A DNA stretch of 64,000 bases from Nocardia kruczakiae NBRC 101016 (GTDB lineage: Bacteria; Actinomycetota; Actinomycetes; Mycobacteriales; Mycobacteriaceae), in contig NZ_BDBL01000022.1 in NCBI RefSeq assembly GCF_001612965.1, positions 100,559-164,558 of the forward strand. The letters are read 5' to 3'. Made by a program: the position numbers and the translations under genes. Of the stretch, positions 49,845-58,836 are shown in pieces; position 1 is the first letter of the stretch, and the number at the start of each line of letters is the position of its first letter. The notes under the pieces are model-generated. The model did not search any database, was not told the origin of the DNA, and saw nothing but the letters and a program-made list of their open reading frames with translations.

Positions 49845-51170
49845 ATGACCGACTCCGTCGAGCCGAACGATCCGGCGCAGAACTGGAGCTTCGAGACCAA
49901 GCAGGTTCACGTCGGCCAGATTCCCGACGGCACCACCAACGCTCGCGCGCTGCCGATCTACCAGACCACCTCCTACACCTTCCGCGACACCGATCACGCG
50001 GCGGCGCTGTTCGGTCTGGCCGAGCCCGGCAACATCTACACCCGCATCATGAACCCCACCCAGGACGCGGTCGAGCAGCGCATCGCCGCCCTCGAGGGTG
50101 GTGTGGCGGCACTGCTGCTGTCCTCGGGCCAGGCCGCCGAAACCTTCGCGATCCTCAACATCGCGGGCGCCGGTGACCACATCGTCTCGAGTCCGCGCCT
50201 CTACGGCGGCACCTACAACCTGTTCCACTACACGCTGCCGAAGCTGGGCATCGAGGTGTCGTTCGTCGAAGATCCCGACGATCTGGATCAGTGGCGCGCC
50301 GCGATCCGCCCGAACACCAAGGCGATCTACGGCGAGACGGTGTCCAACCCGCAGAACCACATCCTGGATCTGCCGGGCCTGGCCGAGGTCGCGCACACCG
50401 CCGGTGTGCCGTTCATCGTGGACAACACCGTGCCGACCCCGTATCTGATCCAGCCGCTCAAGCACGGCGCCGACATCGTCGTGCACTCGGCGACGAAGTA
50501 CCTGGGTGGCCACGGTGCGGCGATCGCCGGCGTGATCGTCGACGGTGGCACGTTCGACTGGACGGTGACCGACGAGCAGGGCAACTCGCGCTTCCCCGGC
50601 TTCACCACCCCGGACCCCAGCTACCACGGCGCGGTCTTCGCCGATCTGGGTGCGCCGGCGTACGCGCTGAAGGCGCGGGTGCAGTTGCTGCGCGACCTCG
50701 GCTCCGCGGTGGCGCCGTTCAACGCGTTCCTGATCAGCCAGGGTCTCGAGACGCTGAGCCTGCGGGTGGAGCGGCACGTCTCGAACGCGCAGGCGGTCGC
50801 GGAATTCCTCACCGAGCAGCCGGAGGTGACCAACGTCTTCTACGCGGGTCTGCCGTCGTCGCCGTGGTACGAGCGTGGCCGGGAACTGGCGCCGAAGGGC
50901 ACCGGTGCGATCGTCGGCTTCGAGTTGGCCGGCGGTGTGGACGCGGGCAAGAAGTTCGTCGACGCGCTGACCCTGCACAGCCATGTCGCCAATATCGGTG
51001 ATGTGCGGTCGCTGGTCATCCACCCGGCCTCGACCACCCATTCGCAGTTGACTCCCGAGGAGCAGCTGGCCGCGGGTGTGACGCCGGGCCTGGTCCGGCT
51101 CGCGGTGGGGATCGAGGGGATCGAGGACATCCTCGCCGACCTGCGGACCGGTTTCGCCGCCACGCACTAG
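49845..51170 (+). CDS. metY: O-acetylhomoserine sulfhydrylase (Cys/Met PLP family)
   Basis: A 441-residue PLP enzyme. GNIYTRIMNPTQDAVEQRIA, LLLSSGQAAETFAIL and the PLP-lysine block HSATKYLGGHG (Lys218) fit O-acetylhomoserine/O-acetylserine sulfhydrylases, called metC in mycobacteria. It makes homocysteine from O-acetylhomoserine and sulfide. TGGAG precedes ATG 49845. The partner acetyltransferase gene metX/metA is not adjacent. A strong terminator follows. Confidence 0.92.
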   Translation: MTDSVEPNDPAQNWSFETKQVHVGQIPDGTTNARALPIYQTTSYTFRDTDHAAALFGLAEPGNIYTRIMNPTQDAVEQRIAALEGGVAALLLSSGQAAETFAILNIAGAGDHIVSSPRLYGGTYNLFHYTLPKLGIEVSFVEDPDDLDQWRAAIRPNTKAIYGETVSNPQNHILDLPGLAEVAHTAGVPFIVDNTVPTPYLIQPLKHGADIVVHSATKYLGGHGAAIAGVIVDGGTFDWTVTDEQGNSRFPGFTTPDPSYHGAVFADLGAPAYALKARVQLLRDLGSAVAPFNAFLISQGLETLSLRVERHVSNAQAVAEFLTEQPEVTNVFYAGLPSSPWYERGRELAPKGTGAIVGFELAGGVDAGKKFVDALTLHSHVANIGDVRSLVIHPASTTHSQLTPEEQLAAGVTPGLVRLAVGIEGIEDILADLRTGFAATH

Positions 51171-51178
51171 TTCTCACC

Positions 51179-51219
51179 GATGCCCGGTTCACCGCCACCC
51201 CGGCGGTGGGCCGGGCATC
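51179..51219 (+). terminator. two-part stem-loop terminator after metY
   Basis: GATGCCCGG pairs with CCGGGCATC (51211-51219), and inside it CACCGCC pairs with GGCGGTG, with a small TT/GG internal loop. The 16-bp stem starts 8 bp after the metY stop. Confidence 0.8.
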
Positions 51220-51282
51220 GTCGTGTCTGCGAAACAATTACCGGCACATCGAGATTCGCGCGGGGACGTTCGGGGAAACGAC

Positions 51283-51315
51283 GCGGCGGGCCCTCCGTGA
51301 CGAAGGGCCCGCCGC
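51283..51315 (-). terminator. strong stem-loop downstream of the FhuF-like gene
   Basis: GCGGCGGGCCCT and AGGGCCCGCCGC form a perfect 12-bp stem with a 9-base loop. It lies about 80 bp past the stop of the minus-strand FhuF-like gene and may serve it. Confidence 0.6.
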
Positions 51316-51382
51316 GGGCAGTGGATCGGGGAGTCGACCGCAGCCCTCGGGACTCTCGCTCGATCCGGACGCCGAGTCGAGT

Positions 51383-51401
51383 GTAGGTCAGCCTTACCTA
51401 A
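51383..51401 (-). promoter_or_regulatory. IdeR/DtxR iron box containing the FhuF-like stop codon
   Basis: GTAGGTCAGCCTTACCTAA matches the reverse of the consensus TTAGGTTAGGCTAACCTAA at 16 of 19 positions. The stop codon (TAA, minus strand, 51394-51396) of the FhuF-like gene lies inside the box. No gene start lies close downstream on either strand, so this box is orphaned. Confidence 0.6.
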
Positions 51402-52101
51402 CCAAGCAAGAGCGACGTACCGGCAAACCGCGATCGGCCAATGCCAACAGCAGCGCCTGACCCCGCTCGGTCCCGGCATCCGCGCGGGTCCGCGCCAATT
51501 CCGGCACGTAGGTGGCCGCGCCGACGATGGATTCGCCCACCAGATTCCAGAATCGTGCCCGGCTCAGCCCGGCACAGCGGTACAGGCTCTCGCACACCAG
51601 CGTCAGTGCCGCCTCACAGCGATGCGCCAGCCACACCGACAGCGCCCGATCACACGGCAGCGTCACCACCCCCGGACGCCCGGCCAGCGGATCACCCGCC
51701 ACCACCCGAATCGTCGTGTCGGACAGGCCCGCCCAGTCCAGTCCGCCGTCGTTGTCGGTGTGCACCCACAGATTCTCGAGCCCGGGATCCCAGGCCCGGT
51801 TGTCGCAGACCGCCAGCGCGACCACCCGGCCGACCACGGCATGGATCAGGGCTGTGGCGACCACCTCGGCGGCGATCTCAGCGCTGACCATCTCCGCCGC
51901 GTGCCGGCGATACATCAGCTCGATGCGACCTTCGCGCACCCCGTCGGCCAGTCGCCACCAGCGCCGGCGACCCTGTTCGGCCATCGCCGCCATGGCGTAG
52001 ACCCGCGGATGGCCGGGCTGCAGCGCGCGCAGCCGGACGCAGATCTGTTCGAACGCCGGCTCGAGACGGCGAGCCGGGAAAATCGTCACTGGTTCGGACA
52101 T
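51394..52101 (-). CDS. FhuF-like ferric-siderophore reductase, C-terminally truncated
   Basis: A 235-residue protein. LENLWVHTDNDGGLDWAGL, VVTLPCDRALSVWLAHRCEA and FWNLVGESIVGAATYVP, then LADRGLPVRRSC, resemble actinobacterial FhuF-like reductases. Those end in a CC-x(8-10)-CxxC [2Fe-2S] motif directly after RRS. Here the chain ends three residues after a single cysteine (SCLVR), so the cluster motif is missing. Iron boxes flank it on both sides, and it is divergent from FecCD-type permease genes, which supports an iron role. GAGGGGG precedes ATG 52101. Electron transfer function may be lost or altered. Confidence 0.62.
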   Translation of the reverse strand: MSEPVTIFPARRLEPAFEQICVRLRALQPGHPRVYAMAAMAEQGRRRWWRLADGVREGRIELMYRRHAAEMVSAEIAAEVVATALIHAVVGRVVALAVCDNRAWDPGLENLWVHTDNDGGLDWAGLSDTTIRVVAGDPLAGRPGVVTLPCDRALSVWLAHRCEAALTLVCESLYRCAGLSRARFWNLVGESIVGAATYVPELARTRADAGTERGQALLLALADRGLPVRRSCLVR

Positions 52102-52142
52102 CGAACCCCCTCAACGTTCGGCATTACGGTCGACAACGGAAG

Positions 52143-52161
52143 ATAGGTTAGGCTTACCAGA
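52143..52161. promoter_or_regulatory. IdeR/DtxR iron box of the divergent iron-uptake genes
   Basis: ATAGGTTAGGCTTACCAGA matches the 19-bp iron-box consensus at 15 positions. It lies 13 bp before the permease start and 42 bp before the FhuF-like start. Iron-bound IdeR would repress both directions. Confidence 0.75.
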
Positions 52162-52173
52162 CTTGTCATTGCC

Positions 52174-53244
52174 ATGAAACGCGTCACCCAGGAGTCGTTC
52201 GCCGCCGTGTCCGCCGCAGTCACCACCCCCCGTCGCCGCGCGACCGGCCTGGCACTCCTGGCCGGGGTGCTGCTGCTCGCCGTCGTCGCCGGACTCGCCG
52301 TCGGCGCGAAATCCCTGTCCCCGGCAGAGATCTGGCATGCCGTCTCCTGTCCGGACGGCGTGCCGTTCACCTGCCCGGCGGACGGACAGGCCGATCGGAT
52401 CGTGCGCGAATTGCGGTTGCCCCGAACGGTTCTCGCACTGCTCACCGGCGCCGCGCTCGGTATCGCGGGTGCGTTGATCCAGGGCTACACGCGCAATCCG
52501 CTCGCCGACGCCGGATTGCTCGGCCTCAACGCGGGCGCGGCGTTCCTGGCCGCGCTCGGCATTCACCTGTTCGCACTCACCCAGCCGAGCCAGTACATCT
52601 GGTTCGCCTTCGCCGGGGCGCTGGTGGCGGGCGTGGTGGTGTTCGGCGCCGCGGCGACCGGCGGCAGCCGGTCCACCCCGTTGACGCTGGTCCTGGCCGG
52701 TGCGGCGGTCACCGCACTGCTGCAGGCGCTGACCAATGCGGTGATCCTGCTCGATCCGGCCGCACTCGACACCTACCGCTTCTGGGTGGTCGGCACACCC
52801 GCCGGGCACGAACCCGCGGTGGCGGCCCAGGTGGTGCCGTTCATCCTCGCGGGAGCGGTGCTGGCGATCCTGGCCGCGCCCGGGCTCAACGCGATCGGAC
52901 TCGGCGAGGACGTCGCGCGCGGACTCGGGGTGAACATCGCGCGCAACCGTGCGATCGGACTCACCGCGGTGGTGCTGCTGACGGGCGCCGCGACGGCCGC
53001 GGTCGGCCCGATCGCCTTTCTCGGACTGGTCGTTCCGCACCTGGGCCGCATGATCACCGGCCCGGATCACCGCTGGCTGATTCCGTATTCGGCGTTGCTC
53101 GGCGCGATCGTGCTGCTGCTGGCCGATGTCGTCGGCCGGGTGATCGCACCGCCCGGGGAGTTGCAGGCCGGTATCGTGCTGGCCGCGATCGGCGCACCCT
53201 GTTTCATCGCCCTGGTGCGCCGGCGGAAGGTGGCCGAACTGTGA
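52174..53244 (+). CDS. iron-siderophore ABC transporter permease (FecCD)
   Basis: A 356-residue permease with about nine to ten hydrophobic segments. RIVRELRLPRTVLALLTGAA, GALIQGYTRNPLADAGLLG and VGPIAFLGLVVPHLGRMITG are the FecCD signatures. It imports ferric siderophore with the next two genes. An iron box lies in its promoter. No clear Shine-Dalgarno is seen before ATG 52174. It overlaps the next gene by 4 bp (GTGA). Confidence 0.92.
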   Translation: MKRVTQESFAAVSAAVTTPRRRATGLALLAGVLLLAVVAGLAVGAKSLSPAEIWHAVSCPDGVPFTCPADGQADRIVRELRLPRTVLALLTGAALGIAGALIQGYTRNPLADAGLLGLNAGAAFLAALGIHLFALTQPSQYIWFAFAGALVAGVVVFGAAATGGSRSTPLTLVLAGAAVTALLQALTNAVILLDPAALDTYRFWVVGTPAGHEPAVAAQVVPFILAGAVLAILAAPGLNAIGLGEDVARGLGVNIARNRAIGLTAVVLLTGAATAAVGPIAFLGLVVPHLGRMITGPDHRWLIPYSALLGAIVLLLADVVGRVIAPPGELQAGIVLAAIGAPCFIALVRRRKVAEL

Positions 53245-54521
53245 ACGCGCGCAGCGATATCCGTACTTCCGATGCCGCGGGCACGGAATCGACGACCGGG
53301 GCAGGGAATACCGGAGACGGACAGACCGGGGACGCCGGCACGGAGGCGGTGTCCGGCTTCGGCGGCGACTCTTCCAGTGCTGCCGAGGCGGCGTCCGGCT
53401 CCGTCGGCGATTCGAGGAGCGCTCCCGACGGGGGCCGATCCGGCGCGGAGCTGACCGGGGTCCGGCCGGCCGTTCGGGTCGCCGGAATATCGGCGGTGCT
53501 TCGTCTTTCGATGCTGCTGACGCTGCTGGTCCTCGCCGCGGCGATCGTCGTCCTGTTCGTGGTCGACATCTCCGTCGGCGACTATCACATCGCGCTCGGG
53601 CGGGTGCTGGACGTGCTGACCGGCGGCGGAACCCGCTCGCAGCGCTACGTCGTCACGGAATCTCGATTGCCGCGAGCGGTCACCGCGCTGGTGGCCGGGG
53701 CGGCGCTCGGCATCGCGGGCGCGATCACCCAGTCGATCCTGCACAATCCGCTCGCCAGTCCCGACGTCCTCGGCATCACCTCCGGGGCGAGCTTCGCCGC
53801 GGTGGCGGTCCTGGCCGGCGCGGGTGGCACCGCCACCGGACTCGTGGCGTCGCTGGGTGTTCCGCTCGCGGCGCTGGCAGGCGGGCTGGCCACGGCCGCT
53901 CTCATCGGCGTCCTGGCGCTGGGGCGCAACAGCGGCGGCGACACCGGGCTGAGCGGAATGCGATTCATCCTCATCGGCATCGGGGTCAACGCGCTGCTGC
54001 TGGCCGGTATCAACTGGCTCGTCACGCGGGCGAGCCTCGACGACGCCACCCGGGCGCAACTGTGGCTCACCGGCTCGCTCAACGGCGCGGACTGGAATCG
54101 GACCGCGGCCGCGGCCGCCGGACTCGTCGTCGTGATCGCCATCGCCGCGGGCTCGGCGCGCACCCTCGCCGCGCTGCGCTTCGGCTCCGACACCACTCGT
54201 GCGCTCGGTGTGCGCGTGCAGACCCAGCAGTTGGTGCTGATCGGCGCCGCGGTGGCGGCGGCGGCGCTGGCCACCGCGGCGGTCGGCCCGCTGGCCTTCG
54301 TCGGATTGGCCGCGCCGCAGATCGCGCGCCGGCTGCTGCGCACTCCCGGCGAGCCCGTGATCGGCTCGGCCCTCACCGGTGCGCTGATCGTGGTCGCCGC
54401 CGATGTCGCGGCCCGCACCGTCGTACCGGTCGATCTGCCGGTCGGCCTGGTCACCGCCGCGTTCGGCGGACCGTTCCTGCTGTTGCTGCTGATACGCGTG
54501 AACCGGAAGGCGACATTGTGA
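53241..54521 (+). CDS. iron-siderophore ABC transporter permease (FecCD), long N-terminus
   Basis: A 426-residue permease. The first about 85 residues are a Gly/Ser/Asp-rich, disordered extension, unlike its partner. The FecCD part follows: ESRLPRAVTALVAGAALGIA, GAITQSILHNPLASPDVLG and VGPLAFVGLAAPQIARRLL. GTG 53241 overlaps the upstream stop, supporting the extension, although a later start near residue 75 cannot be excluded. Confidence 0.92.
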   Translation: MNARSDIRTSDAAGTESTTGAGNTGDGQTGDAGTEAVSGFGGDSSSAAEAASGSVGDSRSAPDGGRSGAELTGVRPAVRVAGISAVLRLSMLLTLLVLAAAIVVLFVVDISVGDYHIALGRVLDVLTGGGTRSQRYVVTESRLPRAVTALVAGAALGIAGAITQSILHNPLASPDVLGITSGASFAAVAVLAGAGGTATGLVASLGVPLAALAGGLATAALIGVLALGRNSGGDTGLSGMRFILIGIGVNALLLAGINWLVTRASLDDATRAQLWLTGSLNGADWNRTAAAAAGLVVVIAIAAGSARTLAALRFGSDTTRALGVRVQTQQLVLIGAAVAAAALATAAVGPLAFVGLAAPQIARRLLRTPGEPVIGSALTGALIVVAADVAARTVVPVDLPVGLVTAAFGGPFLLLLLIRVNRKATL

Positions 54522-55408
54522 GCACCCGAACCCCGCACCGGAGCACCGGCCACGACGACGCGCACCGCCTCGCCGCGGAGAACATCACCCTCGGCTACGG
54601 CGGCCGCGTCATCGTCGACGGCCTCAGCGTCGATATCGAACCCGGCCTCATCACCACCGTGATCGGACCGAACGGTTGCGGCAAATCCACACTCCTGCGT
54701 GGACTGGGCCGCTTGCTGCGGCCGAACGCGGGCCGAGTCCTGTTGGACGGCAAGGCGATCGCCACCATGAAAACGCGCGACGTCGCCCGCATCGTCGGCA
54801 TGCTGCCGCAGACCCCGGTCGCGCCGGAAGGCCTGACCGTGGCCGATCTGGTCGCGCGCGGCCGCCATCCGCATCAATCCTGGCTGCGCCAGTGGTCGGC
54901 CGACGACGAAACCGAGGTCGCGCACGCCCTCGCCCAGACCGGCGTGGCGGAACTGGCCGACCGCACCCTCGACGAACTGTCCGGCGGACAGCGCCAGCGC
55001 GCATGGATTTCCATGGCGCTGGCGCAGGGCACCGACATCCTGCTGCTCGACGAGCCCACCACCTATCTGGATCTGGCCCACTCGCTGGAGGTCCTCGACC
55101 TCGTCGACCGGCTGCACGACGACCTGGGCAGGACCGTGGTCATGGTGTTGCACGATCTGAACCTGGCCATCCGCTACAGCGACCGGCTGATCGTCATGCG
55201 CGAGGGCCGCATCGTCGCCCAGGGCGCGCCGGGCGAGGTGATCGATGCCGAACTGTTGCGAACGGTATTCGGCCTGCGTGCCGAGGTGCACACCGATCCG
55301 GTGTCGGAGCGGCCGATGATCGTGCCGATCGGATCCCGGCACGTGATCGGCGCGGTCGGCGGACCACGCGCGGCCGATTCCGAGGCGGGTTCCCCGACGC
55401 CCCTATGA
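54518..55408 (+). CDS. iron-siderophore ABC transporter ATPase
   Basis: A 296-residue ATPase. Walker A is GPNGCGKSTLL, signature LSGGQRQRAWISMAL, Walker B ILLLDEPTTYLDL and the switch VMVLHDLNLA. It is the FepC/FhuC type. GTG 54518 overlaps the permease stop. No substrate-binding lipoprotein gene is present in this operon, so the binding protein must be encoded elsewhere. Confidence 0.95.
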   Translation: MSTRTPHRSTGHDDAHRLAAENITLGYGGRVIVDGLSVDIEPGLITTVIGPNGCGKSTLLRGLGRLLRPNAGRVLLDGKAIATMKTRDVARIVGMLPQTPVAPEGLTVADLVARGRHPHQSWLRQWSADDETEVAHALAQTGVAELADRTLDELSGGQRQRAWISMALAQGTDILLLDEPTTYLDLAHSLEVLDLVDRLHDDLGRTVVMVLHDLNLAIRYSDRLIVMREGRIVAQGAPGEVIDAELLRTVFGLRAEVHTDPVSERPMIVPIGSRHVIGAVGGPRAADSEAGSPTPL

Positions 55409-55434
55409 AAAATCCCACACAGCTACCGACCGGT

Positions 55435-55451
55435 TACGACGAACTGTAGTA
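55435..55451. promoter_or_regulatory. imperfect TACNACN-TGTAGTA dyad, possible BlaI box
   Basis: TACGACG-AAC-TGTAGTA is an imperfect inverted repeat 35 bp before blaI. Mycobacterial BlaI binds a dyad built on TACTACA/TGTAGTA as I recall. One arm is perfect, the other has two mismatches. Confidence 0.35.
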
Positions 55452-55485
55452 CGCATTTGTGTCGTTGCCTCCGTAAGCTGGAGGG

Positions 55486-55923
55486 ATGGCAGGTCTTGGT
55501 GAACTCGAGAAAGCGGTCATGGACCAGTTGTGGTCGGCCGATGAACCGCAGACGGTACGGCAGGTCCACGAAGCCCTCGCCGCGCGCCGCGAGCTCGCGT
55601 ACACCACGGTGATGACGGTGCTACAGCGGTTGGCGAAGAAGAATCTGGTCGTGCAGCAGCGCGACGACCGGGCACATCGATACGCGCCCGTGCACACGCG
55701 CGACGAACTCGTGGCCAGTTTGATGGTCGACGCGCTGCAGCAGGCCGACGAAGTCGGTTCCCGGCGCGCCGCGCTCGTGCACTTCGTCGAACAGGTCGGA
55801 AAGGACGAGGCTGCCGCACTCCGGGATGCACTCGCTAAGCTCGAAGCAACCGAGACCGCGCGCAACCCGTCCGAGGACGAGAACACCGCGTCCGACGACA
55901 ACGGAGTCGCCCCGCCGCAGTAG
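55486..55923 (+). CDS. blaI: BlaI/MecI/CopY family repressor
   Basis: A 145-residue winged-helix repressor. LGELEKAVMDQLWSADEPQT, LAYTTVMTVLQRLAKKNLV and HRYAPVHTRDELVAS are the BlaI/Penicillinase_R blocks. It represses beta-lactam-responsive genes and is cleaved or released via BlaR1. GGAGGG precedes ATG 55486. It is followed by blaR1 with 63 bp between. It corresponds to Rv1846c in M. tuberculosis. Confidence 0.93.
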   Translation: MAGLGELEKAVMDQLWSADEPQTVRQVHEALAARRELAYTTVMTVLQRLAKKNLVVQQRDDRAHRYAPVHTRDELVASLMVDALQQADEVGSRRAALVHFVEQVGKDEAAALRDALAKLEATETARNPSEDENTASDDNGVAPPQ

Positions 55924-55986
55924 CTGCGTGGTGCTCTCCGGCGCCGCGATCTCGGGCCCCTGGCCCCACAACGCAGTGAGCTGAGT

Positions 55987-56964
55987 ATGAACGCAACCGC
56001 GCCGGTCTTCGCCGGTCTCGCCTTGCTTCTCGCGGGACCGGTCCCGGCTCTGCTCAGCCGAGCCACCTGGCCGTACCGGACACCCCGCGCGGCGCTGGTT
56101 TTGTGGCAGGCGGTCGCGCTGGCGGCGGTGCTGTCGGCGTTCGGATCCGGGCTGGCCATCGCCAGCCTGCTGCTCGTCCCGGGACCCGACGGCCGCCCCA
56201 CCACCTCCCCGACCAAGGAGATCGACGCGCTCGGTCTGGGGCTCTGGCTGATCTACGTCGTCGTCTTCGCACTGACCCTGCTGGTCGGCGCGCGCCTGAT
56301 CTATGCCTCGATCCGGGTCGGCGTGCACACCCGCCGCCGCCGCGCCCGGCACCGGATGCTGGTCGACCTGCTCGACCAGGGTGGCGACGCGACCCACGGC
56401 GATCTCATCGCGACCTCACCGCTGGCCGGTACCCGCGCCGCGGATATCCGCGTCCTGGCTGCCGCCGAACCCATCGCCTACTGCCTGCCCGGGCTGCGCC
56501 AGCGCGTCGTGCTGAGCCAGGGAACGTTCGCGAATCTGTCGAAATCCGAGCTGACCGCGATCGTGAGCCACGAGCGTTCGCATCTGCGGGCGCGTCACGA
56601 CCTGGTGCTGGAGGCGTTCACCGCCGCGCACGAGGCGTTCCCGCGGGTGGTGCGCAGCAAATCCGCGCTGGATTCGGTGAAATTGCTGATCGAACTGCTC
56701 GCCGACGATTCCGCCGTCAAGGTCACCGGCCCGACCCCATTGGCCCGCGCCCTGGTGACCTGCTCGAATTCCACCGCCCCGCAGGGAGCCATGGCCGCCG
56801 GCGGGCCGACGACGCTCATCCGGATCCAACGCCTGACCGGTCCGCTCGGCGATCTGCGCATCGCGACCGCGGCGTACGTGACGGCCGCCGCGATCCTGGT
56901 GATCCCGACCCTCGCGGTGGCGATTCCGTGGCTGGTCGAATTGAACCGGTTGCTGAGTGCCTGA
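55987..56964 (+). CDS. BlaR1-like M56 membrane metalloprotease
   Basis: A 325-residue integral membrane protein with hydrophobic segments near 5-25, 38-62, 80-105 and 288-312. The zinc motif HERSH (His195, Glu196, His199; SHERSHLRARHD) is that of M56 peptidases. There is no penicillin-binding sensor domain, so the signal must be sensed differently from staphylococcal BlaR1. It corresponds to Rv1845c. The DEAD-box helicase start overlaps its end by 8 bp. Confidence 0.88.
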   Translation: MNATAPVFAGLALLLAGPVPALLSRATWPYRTPRAALVLWQAVALAAVLSAFGSGLAIASLLLVPGPDGRPTTSPTKEIDALGLGLWLIYVVVFALTLLVGARLIYASIRVGVHTRRRRARHRMLVDLLDQGGDATHGDLIATSPLAGTRAADIRVLAAAEPIAYCLPGLRQRVVLSQGTFANLSKSELTAIVSHERSHLRARHDLVLEAFTAAHEAFPRVVRSKSALDSVKLLIELLADDSAVKVTGPTPLARALVTCSNSTAPQGAMAAGGPTTLIRIQRLTGPLGDLRIATAAYVTAAAILVIPTLAVAIPWLVELNRLLSA

Positions 56965-58765
56965 GCGACGGCGTTCACCGGGGTCTCGCGGCCGGCAGTC
57001 GAACGACCGCGGCGACAAGCCCTTCGGACGCGGCGGCCCCTGGGGCACGCGATCCTCGGAAGGTTCCGGGCGAACCGCGGGCGGACGGCCGACGGGCGAG
57101 CGCAAGGGACGATCGGACCGCACGCCGGGCACCGGAGACCGGGCGCCGAAGGACGGTCGCCGAGCCGGGCGCGAAACCGAACTGTCGACCTCATCCCCCG
57201 GCAGCGAAGCGTCTCGCGGACCGGCCGTGTTCGCAGGGCCCGGATTCGCGGAACTCGGCCTGCCGGTCGAACTGGTCCAGGCATTGCGGCGCCAACGTCT
57301 CGAGACGGCCTTTCCCATTCAGGCTGCGGCGATTCCGGATGTGCTCGCCGGTCGCGATGTGCTGGGACGCGCGGCCACCGGTTCCGGCAAGACACTGGCC
57401 TTCGGCCTGCCGATGCTGGTCCGGCTGCGGCGCGGGGCGTCCGCACCACGTCGTCCTCGCGCACTCGTACTCGCCCCGACCCGAGAGCTGGCCGCGCAGA
57501 TCGAGGCGGCCCTGGACGAGGCGGCGCTGTCGCTGGGCCTGCGAGTGGCGACCGCTGTCGGCGGCGTACCGATCAAACGGCAAGCCGATCGCCTGGCCCG
57601 CGGGGTGGACCTGTTGGTCGCGACCCCCGGCCGGCTCACCGACCTCATCGACCAGGGCAAGGTCGGCCTGGACGCGGTCCGCGTGGTCGCGGTCGACGAA
57701 GCCGACCACATGGCCGAACTGGGCTTCATCGACCAGATCCGCGCGATCCTCGACCGCCTCCCCACCGACACCCAGCACCTGCTCTTCTCGGCAACCTTGG
57801 ACGCCGCTGTCGATACGCTGGTGCACACCTATCTGAACGACCCGGTCAACCATGACGTCACGACCACCGCGGCGACGCAGCGGGCCTCGGGCGAGCAAGC
57901 CGGGAACCGCGCGGCGCCAGACCAGGACGGGTCCGGTGACATCGAAAAGCACACCGGGCGCCGGGCCGCGGCATTCGAGCCGAGATCCGGCGAGCCGGGG
58001 CCGTCCGCCTCGGACTTCCTGCCGGATTCTGTCTCTTCGGGCGGCGACCCGTTGCGATCCGCGGCGCCCGGATCACCGGCATACCGCGCCGCGGATTCGG
58101 CGCCGGCCGCGCGGCTCGAATCGCTTTCCGGCACAGCGAAAGTCGCGCACTACCTCGTGCAGGTACGAGCATCAGACAAGCGGGCCGTGGTCACGGAGAT
58201 CGCCGCACGGGACGGGCGCACCCTGCTGTTCGTGCGCACCCAGTACGGCGCGGACAAACTCGCGCAGCGGCTGCGGGAGGTGGGCGTCGGAGCCGTCGCT
58301 CTACACGGAGGGCTGAGTCAGGCGCAGCGCACGCGCACCCTGGCGGCCTTCTCCGCCGGAGTGGCACCGGTGCTGGTCGCCACCGATGTGGCCGCGCGCG
58401 GTATCCACGTCGACGACGTCACGCTGGTGGTCCATGTCGATCCCGCCGCCGACGCCAAGGACTATCAGCATCGCTCCGGCCGCACGGGCCGCGCCGGCGC
58501 GGGTGGAACAATCATCACGATCAGCACCGATGCGGGCACGGAAACCGTGCTCAGCGACGCCGCGGTGGCGTTCGAGCAGCTGCGCGTGCGGTCGGGCGAC
58601 TCCCGGCTCGCCGAGTTGGCCGGGGCCCGCCCGCCCACCGGACGCCCGCTCCCGGATCCGGCCGCCGCCCCGTCTCAGACGGCCGACACGCCTGGAGCGG
58701 ACACGCCTGGAATGCGTCGGCGGAACACCCAGCCGCCGCGCTCCCGCAAGCGCCGCGCCACCTGA
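56957..58765 (+). CDS. DEAD-box RNA helicase with linker insertion
   Basis: A 602-residue RNA helicase. Motifs: AATGSGKT (I), APTRELAAQ (Ia), TPGRL (Ib), VDEADHM (II), SAT (III), ATDVAARGI (V), HRSGRTGRAG (VI). About 90 basic, disordered residues precede the core. Between the two RecA lobes, after NDPVNHDV, there is an insertion of roughly 75 low-complexity residues (about 305-380) before KVAHYLVQVRASDK. GTG 56957 overlaps blaR1 by 8 bp, implying translational coupling. It probably unwinds structured RNA. Confidence 0.92.
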   Translation: MPERRRSPGSRGRQSNDRGDKPFGRGGPWGTRSSEGSGRTAGGRPTGERKGRSDRTPGTGDRAPKDGRRAGRETELSTSSPGSEASRGPAVFAGPGFAELGLPVELVQALRRQRLETAFPIQAAAIPDVLAGRDVLGRAATGSGKTLAFGLPMLVRLRRGASAPRRPRALVLAPTRELAAQIEAALDEAALSLGLRVATAVGGVPIKRQADRLARGVDLLVATPGRLTDLIDQGKVGLDAVRVVAVDEADHMAELGFIDQIRAILDRLPTDTQHLLFSATLDAAVDTLVHTYLNDPVNHDVTTTAATQRASGEQAGNRAAPDQDGSGDIEKHTGRRAAAFEPRSGEPGPSASDFLPDSVSSGGDPLRSAAPGSPAYRAADSAPAARLESLSGTAKVAHYLVQVRASDKRAVVTEIAARDGRTLLFVRTQYGADKLAQRLREVGVGAVALHGGLSQAQRTRTLAAFSAGVAPVLVATDVAARGIHVDDVTLVVHVDPAADAKDYQHRSGRTGRAGAGGTIITISTDAGTETVLSDAAVAFEQLRVRSGDSRLAELAGARPPTGRPLPDPAAAPSQTADTPGADTPGMRRRNTQPPRSRKRRAT

Positions 58766-58836
58766 ATCCCGAACCGGGACAACCCGATCCCGTCCACGTG
58801 GCCGCAGGCCGGCCGCCAGGCGACGTCACCTCGCCG

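Noticed and set aside
51189..51479. Minus-strand open frame across the orphan iron box
   Set aside because: Starts upstream of the box inside the FhuF-like gene and has no protein features.
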